A stretch of 64,000 nt of DNA from Paenibacillus sp. NFR01 (GCF_900111565.1 NZ_FOIK01000002.1:62001-126000); one strand, 5' to 3'. Counted from the first letter of the stretch, positions 7,480-17,586 are shown. The notes: generated from the sequence alone by a model not told the origin. Translations and numbers: made by a program.

Positions 7480-9852
7480 CTAGCTGATGAGCGGTAAATC
7501 GGCATCGTCATCCGCCATGCTGCCTTCGGCACCGTCGATAATCCGTACCCGGTAAAGCTCACGTTCGCCGGAGCAATCGACGAACCGGTCGCCGCTGCCG
7601 TCTTTTGCTTCCCAGTCGTTTAAACGGAGAATATATCCGATAGACTCGGTTTCAGGAGCAACCTCAATCCGGGCCACCGCACTGCCATCCTCCGTCAATT
7701 CGCGGAAATCCCATTGTCCGTCCTGAATCCCTGTACCCCAGACCCATAAATTCCAGCCCCGGTAGTCACCGTCCGGGCGTTCATATTCGATCTCCACGAT
7801 TTTGGCGCGTGGCTCCGGGTCACCGTATCCGTCATATAGCACCATTACCGACAGCCCCTCAACCTCAACCTCATACTCCGCCAAGCGGAACACTTCCGTT
7901 CCGGCCCGCGTATGATCCGCGACGATGTTCCAGAATCCACCTGTATCCGGCAGTGAATGTACAACCTTCTCAGTACCGGCATTAAAGATGACGATGATAT
8001 TGTTCCAGACATCGCCCCCGGCATTGTTCTTCAGCTGATACGAGACGACTCCGCCGCCGCAGCGCAAAAACTCCATATGCCTCTCAATTTCGAGCCGCCC
8101 GCGGAGCCGGAAGGCCGGATGCTCTCTGCGCAAGGCAATCAGACCTTTGTAATAGTTAAATACGGGGGCAAAACGGCGTTTGTTCTCCCAGCGGATGCCG
8201 TTTATGGCATCGCCGCTGCGGTAGCTGTTATGGTCGCCGAATTTGCTGCGCAGCATTTCGTCGCCGGCATGAAGAAACGGGATGCCCTGAGAGGTCAATA
8301 CAAGCGCATTCGCCAGCAGGGAGCGCCGTACCGCCGGACTTGCGAAAACGTCCTGTTCCTCCACGCCGATATATGGATTTGCCGCGGCTATCGCTGCAAA
8401 CAAGTCTCCGCCGCTGCGCAAGCGGCCATCGTGAAGATCGGGCAAATGCGCTGCCTGACGCAAGCCTTCGGTTACCAGTATTTTATCCCACAAATTCAGA
8501 TTGTCATGCGCGGTTACGTAATTCACCGTCTCGGCAGGCGAGTCGGTAAAATCGTGAATCGCCCCTTTTATCCCCGCTGCTACAGCGCCTTCCTTGCCGT
8601 ATTCACCGGTGGCGAAGCCTTTGCCCCAGCCGTCGCTGTCGCCCTTGATCGCCGCGCGGAAGTTATCGTTGAATACGGCATAACCTTTGCCTTTCTGCAC
8701 ACCCTTCACCGTTTTGGCCACAAGCGGAGAGTCGCCGCCCGTCCATGGCTCGCCGTAAACCAGCAGATTCGGGCGGATATTCAGCCGCAGCTCCTCGGTG
8801 ATCTCGCGCATCGTCGTGCTGTCGATCAACCCCATCAGATCAAACCGGAAGCCGTCAATATGATATTCCTCGGCCCAGTAAGCCAGAGAGTCTTTAATGA
8901 ATTTGCGGACCATCGGCCGTTCCGTCGCCAGTTCGTTGCCTACGCCGGAACCGTTTGATAATCTGCCATGATAGTCATGACGGTAGAAATATCCAGGGAC
9001 GAGCGGTTCAAAAGGCCCTCTCTCCACCGAATACGTATGGTTGTAGACAACGTCCATAATAACCGCTATTCCTTTGCCATGGAGTGCCTGCACCATCTCC
9101 TTGAATTCGCGGATCCGGACCCGCGGGTCCGCCGGGTTCGTGCTGTAAGAGCCTTCCGGTACATTATAATGCTGGGGATCATAACCCCAGTTATAGTTTG
9201 CTTCATCGCCGGTTTCCGTGCCGCTGCGCAGCTCGTCGACGGTCTGGAAATCGAAAACAGGCAGCAGATGCACATGGGTAATGCCCAGTTCGGCCAAGTG
9301 ATCGATGCCCAGTGCATGCCCGGCATTATCCTTCAATCCGCTCTCCGTGAACGCTTTATATTTACCTTTAAAGGTCATGCCTGAGCTTTCATCGGCAGAG
9401 AAATCCCGTACATGCAGCTCGTAAATGACGGCGTCTACGGGATGATGCAGCGCCGGCGACCGGTCTTCATGCCAGCCCTCCGGGTCCGTCTCGCGCAAAT
9501 CAACGATTGCTGAACGTTTGCCGTTCGCCGAAACGGCCCGTGCATAAGGATCAGCAGCTTCCTGTAAAGTGCCATCGGCAAAGACAGCGCGATACATATA
9601 GTATTTACCCTTCAAGTCGCCGTCGACGAGCGTTTCCCAAACGCCGTCTTCGCTGCGTGACATGCTGACAATTTTCCCGCTGTCGGGCGCTGTTCCCCCG
9701 TTCCCATCGGTTTCGTAAATTACCAGCGATACAGCGAACGCTGTCGGTGCCCATACTTTAAATTCGCAATGTTCCATTGAATAACTCAGGCCCAGCTCCT
9801 GGGCGCTATAGGTTTCTATCAGGGATTCCATATTTATATAATTGCTGCTCAT
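7480..9852 (-). CDS. pulA: Type I pullulanase (GH13) with C-terminal CBM41-like domain
   Basis: Hydrolyses alpha-1,6 branch points of pullulan, glycogen or starch dextrins. The start chosen is ATG 9852, which has GGAAGGTG seven bases upstream; the frame is open further to 9975 but lacks a site there. Numbered from this start (790 residues), a CBM48-like domain covers about 15-115. The type I signature YNWGYDP is at 220-226. The catalytic Asp is in GFRFD (D338) and the catalytic Glu in YGEPW (E368), with a later VTAHDN. After the catalytic core a segment near 680-770 (RPDGDYRGWNLWVWG) matches the CBM41/PUD fold, which usually sits at the N-terminus. There is no signal peptide, so it is probably cytoplasmic. 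Confidence 0.93.
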   Translation of the reverse strand: MSSNYINMESLIETYSAQELGLSYSMEHCEFKVWAPTAFAVSLVIYETDGNGGTAPDSGKIVSMSRSEDGVWETLVDGDLKGKYYMYRAVFADGTLQEAADPYARAVSANGKRSAIVDLRETDPEGWHEDRSPALHHPVDAVIYELHVRDFSADESSGMTFKGKYKAFTESGLKDNAGHALGIDHLAELGITHVHLLPVFDFQTVDELRSGTETGDEANYNWGYDPQHYNVPEGSYSTNPADPRVRIREFKEMVQALHGKGIAVIMDVVYNHTYSVERGPFEPLVPGYFYRHDYHGRLSNGSGVGNELATERPMVRKFIKDSLAYWAEEYHIDGFRFDLMGLIDSTTMREITEELRLNIRPNLLVYGEPWTGGDSPLVAKTVKGVQKGKGYAVFNDNFRAAIKGDSDGWGKGFATGEYGKEGAVAAGIKGAIHDFTDSPAETVNYVTAHDNLNLWDKILVTEGLRQAAHLPDLHDGRLRSGGDLFAAIAAANPYIGVEEQDVFASPAVRRSLLANALVLTSQGIPFLHAGDEMLRSKFGDHNSYRSGDAINGIRWENKRRFAPVFNYYKGLIALRREHPAFRLRGRLEIERHMEFLRCGGGVVSYQLKNNAGGDVWNNIIVIFNAGTEKVVHSLPDTGGFWNIVADHTRAGTEVFRLAEYEVEVEGLSVMVLYDGYGDPEPRAKIVEIEYERPDGDYRGWNLWVWGTGIQDGQWDFRELTEDGSAVARIEVAPETESIGYILRLNDWEAKDGSGDRFVDCSGERELYRVRIIDGAEGSMADDDADLPLIS

Positions 9853-10168
9853 GATATTCACCTTCCCATGGTATCCTCCGGCAATAATACCGGAAACAGA
9901 TTGCTCTGCATAGTTCCAGATATGTCCACGCGGACCGATAATTATACTTGCGCAGCTATCCTTTCGATTATCCATATCCTATGTAACAGTATATTCACAG
10001 GTTTGGGTGCACGCGAAGATCTGCGCCTACTTTATTATTATCGGAATTATTTCCCGCGCAATTAACGAGCCCATCACACTGCACAAAAAAACGGCCTCCG
10101 TTTAGGAGGCCGAGAGAAAATGCAGATGGAAAAGTGAAATCTCCGAAAAACGGTGTTGCTGCGAATCT
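9853..10168. other. Intergenic region upstream of pullulanase
   Basis: About 316 bases between ptsI and the pullulanase. It contains the ptsI terminator and, on the minus strand, the presumed pullulanase promoter. Several -10-like hexamers such as TATACT are present but none has a matching -35, so no promoter position is given. No small gene is visible. Confidence 0.5.
10085..10112 (-). terminator. Terminator of the ptsG-ptsH-ptsI operon
   Basis: On the minus strand, stem CGGCCTCC / GGAGGCCG with a 5-base loop is followed by seven T residues, 57 bases after the ptsI stop. Confidence 0.9.
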
Positions 10169-11881
10169 TTACTTGGTGCTGCTATGCACCAGTGCTGCAA
10201 CTTCTTCAGCAGTGCTCATCTGAAGGGCTTTTGCAGCCATTTCCTTCATTTCTGCGGCGGAGAGCTTGGCAATCTGGCTGCGTGCCGGCAGAATCGAAGT
10301 AGCGCTCATGCTGAACTCGTCGAGCCCAAGGCCGAGCAACAGCGGAATCGCTGTAGAATCACCGGCCATTTCTCCGCACATACCGGTCCATTTGCCTTCG
10401 GCGTGGGCTGCGTCGATGACAATTTTGACCAGGCGGAGAATCGCCGGGTTGTACGGCTGATACAGGTAGGAGACCTGTTCGTTCATACGGTCGGCCGCCA
10501 TCGTATATTGGATAAGGTCGTTGGTTCCGATACTGAAGAAATCAACCTCTTTGGCAAATTGGTCCGCCAGTACGGCCGTGGAAGGAATCTCCACCATGAT
10601 GCCAAGCTGGATGTTGTCGGATACTTCCTTGCCTTCTTCGCGCAGCTTCGCTTTTTCTTCAAGCAGCAGTTCGCGTGCGGCACGGAATTCGGTCAGTGTT
10701 GCAATCATCGGGAACATGATCCGCAGTTCGCCGTGTGCGCTTGCCCGAAGCAAGGCGCGAAGCTGGGTCCGGAAAATATCCTGACGGTCCAGGCAAAGGC
10801 GGATGGCGCGGTAGCCAAGGAACGGGTTCATTTCTTTCGGCATTTCCAGGTAAGGCAGTTCTTTGTCGCCGCCGATATCCAGCGTACGGACAACAACCGG
10901 TTTGCCCTTCATGCTCTCCAGAACCGTGCGGTACGCATTGTACTGAACTTCTTCGGAAGGTAGCTTGTCGCGTCCCATGTACAGGAACTCGGTACGGTAA
11001 AGGCCAACGCCTTCGCCGCCGTTGTCCAGTACGCCGGTTACGTCGTTCGGCGTTCCGATGTTGGCCGCAAGCTCCACATGTTTGCCGTCCTTGGAGACGG
11101 TCGGCTCATCGCGAAGCTTTTTCCATTCCGCGATTTGCAGGTTGTGGGCTTCCTGCTTGCGGGTGTATTCGGCAACCTCTTCCTCGCTTGGATTGATCAG
11201 AACGTCGCCGCTGAGGCCGTCGACGATCAGCAGATCGCCTGCTTTCACCAGAGACAGCACGTTTTTGGTGCCGACGACAGCCGGAATTTCCAGCGAACGG
11301 GCCATAATCGCCGAGTGGGATGTCCGCCCGCCGATATTCGTCGTAAAACCTTTAACATAAGTACGGTTCAGTTGCGCCGTATCCGAAGGCGTCAAATCCT
11401 GGGCAACGACGATCACTTCTTCGCTGATTTCGGCCGGGCTGATGTAGGTGATCCCGAGCAGATGGTTCAGCACGCGTTTGGTCACGTCGCGCATATCGGC
11501 TGCGCGTTCCTGTAGGTACGCGCTTTTCATATTTTCGAACATGGCCACAAACTGGCTGGCCGTTTCATTCAGCGCAAAATCGGCATTTACCGCTTCGGAA
11601 CGGATTTTATCGATCACCGGAGTAATAAGCTCCGGATCATCAAGGATGAGCAAGTGGGATTCGAAAATCTCCGCTTTCTTCTCGCCAAGCTCTGCCAGCG
11701 TGCGGGCTTTGATGTTTTGAAGCTCGGCTCTGGATTGCTCCAGAGCCTTGTTCAGCTTCTCTACCTCAGCCTCAACGTCGTTGACCGATGTTTTGGTGAT
11801 CGTGTAATCCGGATGCTCCAGGATAAATGCACGGGCTACGGCAATCCCTGCAGAAGCCGCGATTCCTGAAAGCTTACTCAT
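10169..11881 (-). CDS. ptsI: PTS enzyme I (phosphoenolpyruvate-protein phosphotransferase)
   Basis: Cytoplasmic enzyme I transfers phosphate from PEP to HPr. At 570 residues it has the normal length. The N-terminal phospho-His domain carries [13 protein letters not shown] with H189 as the phosphorylated residue. The C-terminal TIM-barrel PEP-binding domain carries [29 protein letters not shown] and GMCGEMAGD with the active-site Cys near 502. The start lies inside the 3' end of ptsH (8-base overlap), so the two are translationally coupled. Confidence 0.97.
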   Translation of the reverse strand: MSKLSGIAASAGIAVARAFILEHPDYTITKTSVNDVEAEVEKLNKALEQSRAELQNIKARTLAELGEKKAEIFESHLLILDDPELITPVIDKIRSEAVNADFALNETASQFVAMFENMKSAYLQERAADMRDVTKRVLNHLLGITYISPAEISEEVIVVAQDLTPSDTAQLNRTYVKGFTTNIGGRTSHSAIMARSLEIPAVVGTKNVLSLVKAGDLLIVDGLSGDVLINPSEEEVAEYTRKQEAHNLQIAEWKKLRDEPTVSKDGKHVELAANIGTPNDVTGVLDNGGEGVGLYRTEFLYMGRDKLPSEEVQYNAYRTVLESMKGKPVVVRTLDIGGDKELPYLEMPKEMNPFLGYRAIRLCLDRQDIFRTQLRALLRASAHGELRIMFPMIATLTEFRAARELLLEEKAKLREEGKEVSDNIQLGIMVEIPSTAVLADQFAKEVDFFSIGTNDLIQYTMAADRMNEQVSYLYQPYNPAILRLVKIVIDAAHAEGKWTGMCGEMAGDSTAIPLLLGLGLDEFSMSATSILPARSQIAKLSAAEMKEMAAKALQMSTAEEVAALVHSSTK

Positions 11882-12155
11882 GAACTTCGCCCAGCCCTTC
11901 TTTAACCATAACGTCCTGCAATGCGTTCAGCGCTTCCGCTTCTTCGGCGCCTTCAGTAATCAGGGTGAGCGTGTCGCCGGCTTCAAGCCCGAGGGACAAT
12001 ACACCGAGGATCGATTTAAGGGTTACCTTTTTGCCGTTGGCTTCAGCGAAGCTTTCGGTACCTTTAAATTTGGTTGCGGTGTTCACAAGCGCAGTGGCCG
12101 GGCGTGCGTGGATACCGTCTTCGTCAACAATTTTGAATGTTTTTTGCATGTTCAT
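11874..12155 (-). CDS. ptsH: HPr phosphocarrier protein
   Basis: Relays phosphate from enzyme I to the EII permeases and serves as the CcpA co-effector when phosphorylated on serine. The motif GIHARPA carries the catalytic histidine, and [11 protein letters not shown] carries the regulatory serine recognised by HPr kinase. The length of 93 residues includes two possible starts, ATG 12155 and ATG 12149, six bases apart; GCGAGTGA upstream does not clearly decide between them. Family numbering (His15, Ser46) fits the later start best. It overlaps ptsI by 8 bases and lies 27 bases after ptsG. Confidence 0.97.
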   Translation of the reverse strand: MNMQKTFKIVDEDGIHARPATALVNTATKFKGTESFAEANGKKVTLKSILGVLSLGLEAGDTLTLITEGAEEAEALNALQDVMVKEGLGEVHE

Positions 12156-12182
12156 TCACTCGCTTTCTTTGAAATTGATCCA

Positions 12183-14249
12183 TTACTGGATGCTGATAAT
12201 GTCGCTGTCGCCGATGGCTACCTTACCCGGCTTTTTGAGGGTAACGGTGGAGCCTTCAGGCAGGTTGGAGAAGATCACCGGCGAAATGACGGAAGGCGCA
12301 TGGGCTTTCACGTATTCCAGGTCAACTTCCATAATCGGCTGTCCGGCAGCTACCAGATCGCCTTCTTCAACAAGCACGGTAAAGCCCTGCCCTTTCAGTT
12401 TAACAGTGTTGACGCCGATATGCACCAGCACCTCTTTGCCGCCGTCGGACATGATGCCGATGGCATGCTTGCTAGGGAAAACATTGAACACTTTACCGTA
12501 AACCGGGGAAGAAATTTTGCCGTCCTCGGAGAGGAATGCAAAGCCGTCGCCCGTCATTTTTTGCGAGAATACCGCATCCGGAACCTGGGTGATATCCAGA
12601 AGTTCGCCGTTAACCGGGGACACGATGTCTTCCGGGATAATGGCAGCCGCTTCGGCTCCGGCATTCTGTTCAGCTTCAGGCGCCGGTGTGACCGGAGCTG
12701 CGGCCGGCGTTCTGCCGTCCATCACATCCTGAATCTGCGATTTGATCGTGTCGGAACGCGTGCCGAAGATCGCCTGTACATTGTTACCCACTTCAAGCAC
12801 GCCGGAAGCACCCAGCTTCTTCAGACGGCCTTTGTCGACGCCGCCTTTGTCCTTGACCTCTACACGGAGGCGGGTGATGCAGGCATCGAGGTGAACGATA
12901 TTTTCTTTACCGCCGAGAGCGGACAAAATGTTGCGCGGAAGATCGTCTCCCGTTTTGGATACGGAGGCCGTATTCACCGCAGCTCCATCGTCGTCGTCGT
13001 CGACCACATCTTCGCGGCCAGGCGTCTTCAGATTGAACTTGCGGATGACAAAACGGAAACCGAAATAGTAAATCACTGCGATCACAAGACCGACCGGAAT
13101 AACGAGCCACCAGTTTGTGCGGTTTGGAATAATGCCGAACAGCACGTAGTCGATGAAGCCGCCCGAGAAGGTCATCCCGATCTTAACGTTCAGGATATGC
13201 ATCGTCATGAACGACAGACCGGCAAAAATGGCATGTACCGCAAACAAGAGCGGAGCAACAAACAGGAACGAGAATTCCAGCGGTTCCGTAATCCCTGTCA
13301 GGAAGGAGGTCAATGCGGCGGAAATCATCAAGCTGCCGACCACCTTGCGGTTTTCAGGTCTGGATTCGTGGTAAATCGCCAATGCTGCGGCTGGAAGGCC
13401 AAACATCATAAACGGATATTTACCGGTTGTAAAGGTACCCGCCGTAAACGGAACGCCGTCGCGAAGCTGCTGCATGAAGATCCGTTGGTCGCCGCGGACC
13501 AGGTCCCCGGCCTTGTCGACATAGCTGCCGAACTCATACCAGAACGGCGAGTAGAAGATGTGATGCAGGCCGAACGGAATCAGCGAGCGTTCGATGACCC
13601 CGAAGATAAAGGCAGCCAGGGTCAGATTGGTGTCGATCATACTTTCGGACACATAGTTGAGTCCGCTTTGAATCGGAGGCCATACCAGCGTCAGCACGAG
13701 ACCGAGCAGCAGCGAGGTTACCGCCGTCATGATCGGAACGAAACGTTTGCCGGCAAAAAAGCCGAGATACGAAGGCAGCTCGATGCGGAAAAACCGCTTA
13801 TACATCGAGGCCGCCAGGATACCGACCAGAATACCGCCGAATACGCCGGTTTGCAGGGTCGGAATCCCCAGGACGCTTGCATACGCAAAATCCTGCTTGC
13901 TAAGAACATAATTGTTGATCCCGAGCACCGTTCCCATCGTCACGTTCATGACGAGGAAGCCGATAATCGCCGCCAGACCAGCAACGCCTTCGCCGCCGGC
14001 CAGACCAATGGCTACGCCGACTGCGAACAGCAGCGACAGGTTGCTAAAGACAATCTGCCCTGCATTCATGAGTACGTTGGCAATCGCTTGGACTGTATCA
14101 TTTTCCAGGGCCGGAACATACTGCAGGAAATCGGGATTGACAAGCATGTTGCCGATTCCGAGCAGAAGTCCCGCCGCAGGCAAAATGGCGACCGGGAGCA
14201 TGAGCGCTTTACCGACACGCTGCAAAACGCCAAATAGTTTTTTAAACAC
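12183..14249 (-). CDS. ptsG: Glucose-specific PTS permease EIICBA
   Basis: Imports and phosphorylates glucose. The IIC membrane domain covers about 1-405 and contains GITEPLEF at 319-326. The IIB domain (about 435-512) has the phosphorylated Cys457 in [13 protein letters not shown]. After an Ala/Pro-rich linker, the IIA domain (about 535-680) has H595 (FPSKHAIGI) and the phosphorylated H610 (VLVHIGV). All three domains are fused in the order C-B-A as in Bacillus ptsG; 688 residues is normal. GGAGAAGGAAG precedes the start. Expression should depend on GlcT through the leader described separately. Confidence 0.97.
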   Translation of the reverse strand: MFKKLFGVLQRVGKALMLPVAILPAAGLLLGIGNMLVNPDFLQYVPALENDTVQAIANVLMNAGQIVFSNLSLLFAVGVAIGLAGGEGVAGLAAIIGFLVMNVTMGTVLGINNYVLSKQDFAYASVLGIPTLQTGVFGGILVGILAASMYKRFFRIELPSYLGFFAGKRFVPIMTAVTSLLLGLVLTLVWPPIQSGLNYVSESMIDTNLTLAAFIFGVIERSLIPFGLHHIFYSPFWYEFGSYVDKAGDLVRGDQRIFMQQLRDGVPFTAGTFTTGKYPFMMFGLPAAALAIYHESRPENRKVVGSLMISAALTSFLTGITEPLEFSFLFVAPLLFAVHAIFAGLSFMTMHILNVKIGMTFSGGFIDYVLFGIIPNRTNWWLVIPVGLVIAVIYYFGFRFVIRKFNLKTPGREDVVDDDDDGAAVNTASVSKTGDDLPRNILSALGGKENIVHLDACITRLRVEVKDKGGVDKGRLKKLGASGVLEVGNNVQAIFGTRSDTIKSQIQDVMDGRTPAAAPVTPAPEAEQNAGAEAAAIIPEDIVSPVNGELLDITQVPDAVFSQKMTGDGFAFLSEDGKISSPVYGKVFNVFPSKHAIGIMSDGGKEVLVHIGVNTVKLKGQGFTVLVEEGDLVAAGQPIMEVDLEYVKAHAPSVISPVIFSNLPEGSTVTLKKPGKVAIGDSDIISIQ

Positions 14250-14292
14250 AGTAGGTCACTTCCTTCTCCAATTGTCTTACGAACAGAAAACC

Positions 14293-14440
14293 AAAAAAGG
14301 CATAAGCAACACAGCATTTGATATGCCCTCTAACGCTAAAGTTAGATTACCCCGACTTGGGGCTGGACAACCAAAATACTGAGATTACTCATGCCTGATC
14401 GTATCAGTAACACGTTGGTATTCTGTTTTCTTTTTTTATA
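14293..14440 (-). promoter_or_regulatory. ptsG leader: GlcT RAT antiterminator and competing terminator
   Basis: On the minus strand, 14415-14385 reads ACGTGTTACTGATACGATC then AGGCATGAGTAA, almost the Bacillus subtilis ptsG RAT sequence bound by GlcT. Its 3' part (14396-14385) can pair over 12 bases, two of them G-U, with TTGCTTATGCCT at 14309-14298, directly followed by six T residues. The RAT hairpin and this terminator are therefore mutually exclusive. The 75-base loop between the arms holds small hairpins such as CCCC/GGGG. GlcT binding in the presence of glucose should allow transcription into ptsG. Confidence 0.92.
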
Positions 14441-14446
14441 GGCTAA

Positions 14447-14475
14447 ATTGTAGCACCGTTATTTTAAAGTTGCAA
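14447..14475 (-). promoter_or_regulatory. ptsG promoter
   Basis: TTGCAA (14475-14470) and TACAAT (14452-14447) on the minus strand are separated by exactly 17 bases. Transcription would begin near 14440, about 25 bases before the RAT hairpin. Confidence 0.85.
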
Positions 14476-14523
14476 GGTCTATTTTGTGAATAAAATTGGG
14501 CGGAATTTCTGCTAACAATGCCG

Positions 14524-15402
14524 TCATTCCGCCGGTTCATCCCGATTCATGCCTTCCTCGTCTTCCTTCTTCTGGGCAAGGCGCTGCAAATGAATCGTCA
14601 GGTAGCTGACCTCCGCCGGATAGACCGGAATCCGTACCCGCTGCTCAATTACTTTGGTCAGCTTCCAGGCCAGGGAGTACATCTCCGGATATTCGCGCTT
14701 CATCAGCCCGTCGAGCGAAGAGGTCTCGCGGACTGTCTCTCCCCGGCGCAGACGCTCAAGCACAAACCGCAGATGCGTAACGAGACGGGAATAGTCCAGC
14801 GAATCGCGCGGAATCCGGTAATTCAAATCATCCTCCACCAACCCCACCAGATCGCCGATCAGCACCGAATGCTGCCGGACCTCCGAGATATGGCGGTTGC
14901 TGAGCGCGCTAACGATATGCAGGGCGACAAAACCGACTTCATCCGCCGGCAGCGTCGTACCCATCGCTTCGTTGATCCGCTCGACGGCATATTCGGCCAG
15001 CCGGTACTCCTCGGGATACATCTCCTTCGTTTCGTACAAAAAAGGATTATGCACCTCGATCTGCTGCTCATAACGCCGAATGGCGAAGGAAATATGGTCG
15101 GTTAGCGCAATATGGATATGCTCGTTCAGCTTCTGCCCGCTGCTCTGCATAATATGAAGCACGATCTCCTGGACAACCTCGATCAGCTTCTCGTCGACTT
15201 GGGGAACGAGCTGCATATATTGTTCCTGCTCCTGCTGACTGCGGAGAATAAACATCTTTTCAACGGCGGATAAATCGATCCGGTCGCGCGTTTTTCGGTT
15301 GAAGCCAATGCCCTTCCCGATCACTACCACTTCGTCATACTGCGGATGCCCGGCAATTATGACGTTGTTGTTCAAGACTTTGGACACGGTTATGCTTGCC
15401 AC
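14524..15402 (-). CDS. glcT: BglG/GlcT-family transcription antiterminator
   Basis: RNA-binding antiterminator for the glucose PTS operon. The N-terminal CAT RNA-binding domain (about 1-60) contains KVLNNNVI and GKGIGF. PRD1 (about 65-170) and PRD2 (about 175-280) follow, with histidines in LNEHIHIALTDH, FVALHIVSAL, THLRFVLERL and LTIHLQRLA available for PTS phosphorylation. The start is GTG 15402 behind AGAGGTG. It lies directly upstream of ptsG in the same direction, separated only by the ptsG promoter and RAT leader, which is the classical arrangement. Confidence 0.95.
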   Translation of the reverse strand: MASITVSKVLNNNVIIAGHPQYDEVVVIGKGIGFNRKTRDRIDLSAVEKMFILRSQQEQEQYMQLVPQVDEKLIEVVQEIVLHIMQSSGQKLNEHIHIALTDHISFAIRRYEQQIEVHNPFLYETKEMYPEEYRLAEYAVERINEAMGTTLPADEVGFVALHIVSALSNRHISEVRQHSVLIGDLVGLVEDDLNYRIPRDSLDYSRLVTHLRFVLERLRRGETVRETSSLDGLMKREYPEMYSLAWKLTKVIEQRVRIPVYPAEVSYLTIHLQRLAQKKEDEEGMNRDEPAE

Positions 15403-15464
15403 ACTTACACCTCTTTTAATTCTGAATACCCGTTCGTCCGCTACATCATAACATCAAGCATTCA

Positions 15465-15494
15465 AGATTAGAAGAGTATACCGCAAACTGTCAA
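15465..15494 (-). promoter_or_regulatory. Possible glcT promoter
   Basis: TTGACA (15494-15489) and TAATCT (15470-15465) are 18 bases apart on the minus strand, about 60 bases before the glcT start. A TATACT lies between them, so the exact -10 is uncertain. Confidence 0.45.
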
Positions 15495-15499
15495 AAAAA

Positions 15500-16972
15500 T
15501 CAGATTTCTGCGGAGCCCCCGCCCTTCGTCAGCTTCTGGATCAGGCCCTCCATATCGATTCCGGACACGTTTTTGAGCATCTCCGGCGCGGTGGCCATCA
15601 GCTGGGTAACATAGTTGCTCACCTTGGTCGCGCCTTCGCCCCCGCCAGAGTCCACCACGGTCAGCTTATCGATGGATGCGATCGGCTCCGCGATCCGTCC
15701 GGCCAGCTCAGGCAGCATTTTGACGATAATGTCCAGCACGGCTGCTTCGCCGAACTTTTGGAACGCCTCGGCCAGCTTCTCCTTCGCTTCCGCTTCCGCA
15801 AGACCGCGCAGCCGGATGACTTCGGATTCGGCCTTCCCTTTGGCCAGTTCCGCGTCAGCTACCGCCTGGCCTTCCAGCCGTTTCTGCTCAGAGGTCGCCT
15901 TCGCCTGCTTCTCTATGCTGTATTGCAGCGCGTCGGCTTCGCGCATTTTCTTCGCCATATCGGCTTCCGCCGCCTGCTCGACCGCAAAACGGTCGGCTTC
16001 GGCTTTCTTTTTCACTTCCGCGTCATATTGTTTCTCGCGAACCTGGATTTCCTTCGCCTGCAGATCGATCTCGCGCTCCTTGCGCACCAGCTCGACTTTC
16101 ATCTGCTCCTCGACCACCGTCTGCTTGGCGCGGGCTTCCTGGATGTGGTAGGCCTGGTCGGCTTCCGCCTTGGCCATGTCCTGGTCCCGTTTGAACGCCG
16201 CTACCTTGAGTTGATTGTCCCGCGAGGCTTCGGCAATGTTGGTATCGCGCAGCAGCTCCGCTTTCTGCCCCTGCTCCTCGGCGCTGGCCTTCTGGATTCT
16301 CGCGTCGCGCACCGCTTCCGCTTCGGCGATTTCCGCATCCCGCTTGACCGCCGCGATTCTCGGCTTACCGAGCGCTTCCAGATAACCGTGCTTGTCGCGG
16401 ACATCCTTGATGGTAAAAGAAACGATCTGCAGCCCCATCTTCTTGAGATCGCGCGCGGCCACTCCCTGCACCTCTTGCGCGAACCGGTCACGGTTGCGGT
16501 AAACCTCCTCGACGGTCATGGTACCGAGGATCGCCCGCAGATGGCCCTCCAGCACTTCCTGGGCTTCGCTCTTCAGCGCTTCGATCGGTTTACCCATAAA
16601 CTGCTCGGCCGCGGTAGCAACGTCTTCCACGGAGCTGCCTACCTTGATGATGGCGACGCCGTCGGCAATAACGGGTACCCCCTGCTCGGTGTATACCTCC
16701 GGGGTCGTCACATCGAGCTTGTGCGAGAGCAGCGACATAAATTCCGCTTTTTGAAAAACAGGCAGGATGAACGCCCCGCCGCCGCGTACGATTTTGATTT
16801 TGCGGCCGGAGCCGTCGTCGGAGATATGGTTGTTGCCGAGAAACGAGCCGGTTACGATCATCGCTTCATCCGGGCCAACCGTCTTGTAGCGCGCCCAGAA
16901 GGCGATAGCGAATACCAGCAGCACCGCAATGACCACAATCGGAATAATCAAAAACTCAGGAATGCCGTTCAT
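15500..16972 (-). CDS. floT: Flotillin-family membrane scaffold protein
   Basis: Organises functional membrane microdomains. A single N-terminal membrane segment (about 8-28) is followed by the PHB/SPFH domain (about 35-215). A long Ala/Glu/Lys-rich coiled coil (about 215-410, repeated EAEA, AKAEAD, KKKAEAD) carries the flotillin signature, and a hydrophobic C-terminal oligomerisation region ends at residue 490. Length and layout match Bacillus FloT (YuaG). The start overlaps the NfeD gene by 4 bases, so the two form an operon. Confidence 0.95.
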   Translation of the reverse strand: MNGIPEFLIIPIVVIAVLLVFAIAFWARYKTVGPDEAMIVTGSFLGNNHISDDGSGRKIKIVRGGGAFILPVFQKAEFMSLLSHKLDVTTPEVYTEQGVPVIADGVAIIKVGSSVEDVATAAEQFMGKPIEALKSEAQEVLEGHLRAILGTMTVEEVYRNRDRFAQEVQGVAARDLKKMGLQIVSFTIKDVRDKHGYLEALGKPRIAAVKRDAEIAEAEAVRDARIQKASAEEQGQKAELLRDTNIAEASRDNQLKVAAFKRDQDMAKAEADQAYHIQEARAKQTVVEEQMKVELVRKEREIDLQAKEIQVREKQYDAEVKKKAEADRFAVEQAAEADMAKKMREADALQYSIEKQAKATSEQKRLEGQAVADAELAKGKAESEVIRLRGLAEAEAKEKLAEAFQKFGEAAVLDIIVKMLPELAGRIAEPIASIDKLTVVDSGGGEGATKVSNYVTQLMATAPEMLKNVSGIDMEGLIQKLTKGGGSAEI

Positions 16973-17514
16973 TCATGCATCTCTCCTCTATGTTCTGCAA
17001 ATTCGAATTCAGAGACAAGCGCGACGCCGTCCCTAACATCTACGATCACTACTTTTGTTCCGGCCGGCAGCGCCTTGCGCTCCATGCTTGCCGCCGTGTG
17101 CAGGCTATTGCCGGCCCCGAAGCGCACCATGATCTCCCCGTACCCCTCAGGCGGCAAAGGGACGGTCACTTCGCCGATTTTTCCGGGCAGCTCGTTCATG
17201 GAGAATCCGCTTGAGCTTTCGCTCTTCCGTGCCGGCCGTACAATCCCGAGGTACATTCCTACCCCGGAAAACGCAGCGATCAGCAGGGACAGGGCAAGCA
17301 CCGGGCCGTGCTCCAGGCTGCTATACCGGGTCAAGAGTATGCCGGCTCCGCCAAACACCGTGATCCCGCCGGCCATAACCGCTGGATTCACAAAATCAAA
17401 AGAAATGGCATCAAAGATGCCGTGGAGCGCACCGCCAAACAAATCGCCGATCAAAATGCTGATCAGGGCAAAGATGACGCCAAGCACTAAACAGCCCAAA
17501 TATAGCGTTTCCAT
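16969..17514 (-). CDS. NfeD-like membrane protein (YuaF type), flotillin partner
   Basis: This 181-residue protein has about four hydrophobic segments: residues 5-25, 44-63 and 70-90, plus a short one near 25-40. A C-terminal OB-fold-like beta domain spans about 110-170 (GEVTVPLPPEGYGEIMV, VVIVDVRDGVALVSEF). It lacks the protease domain of long NfeD proteins and corresponds to YuaF, which is encoded with FloT in Bacillus. GGGAGGAGAGAGG precedes the start, and the stop overlaps floT. A role in flotillin assembly is from family knowledge. Confidence 0.87.
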   Translation of the reverse strand: METLYLGCLVLGVIFALISILIGDLFGGALHGIFDAISFDFVNPAVMAGGITVFGGAGILLTRYSSLEHGPVLALSLLIAAFSGVGMYLGIVRPARKSESSSGFSMNELPGKIGEVTVPLPPEGYGEIMVRFGAGNSLHTAASMERKALPAGTKVVIVDVRDGVALVSEFEFAEHRGEMHE

Positions 17515-17559
17515 ACCTCTCTCCTCCCGTCGTAAGCTCCGGACTGTTATATATAGTTT

Positions 17560-17586
17560 AACGGAAAAACTTTGTCCCGGGTTTCA
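17560..17586 (-). promoter_or_regulatory. Sigma-W-like (ECF) promoter of the NfeD-flotillin operon
   Basis: On the minus strand TGAAAC (17586-17581) is followed after 17 bases by CGTT (17563-17560), close to the sigma-W pattern TGAAAC-N16-CGTA. The operon yuaFGI of Bacillus subtilis is a known sigma-W target. The start of transcription would be near 17553, 40 bases before the gene. Confidence 0.6.

Noticed and set aside
11880..14237. A 785-codon plus-strand open frame across ptsH and ptsG
   Set aside because: Shadow frame rich in His/Arg/Gln without domains; the minus strand encodes unambiguous HPr and EIICBA with regulatory leader.
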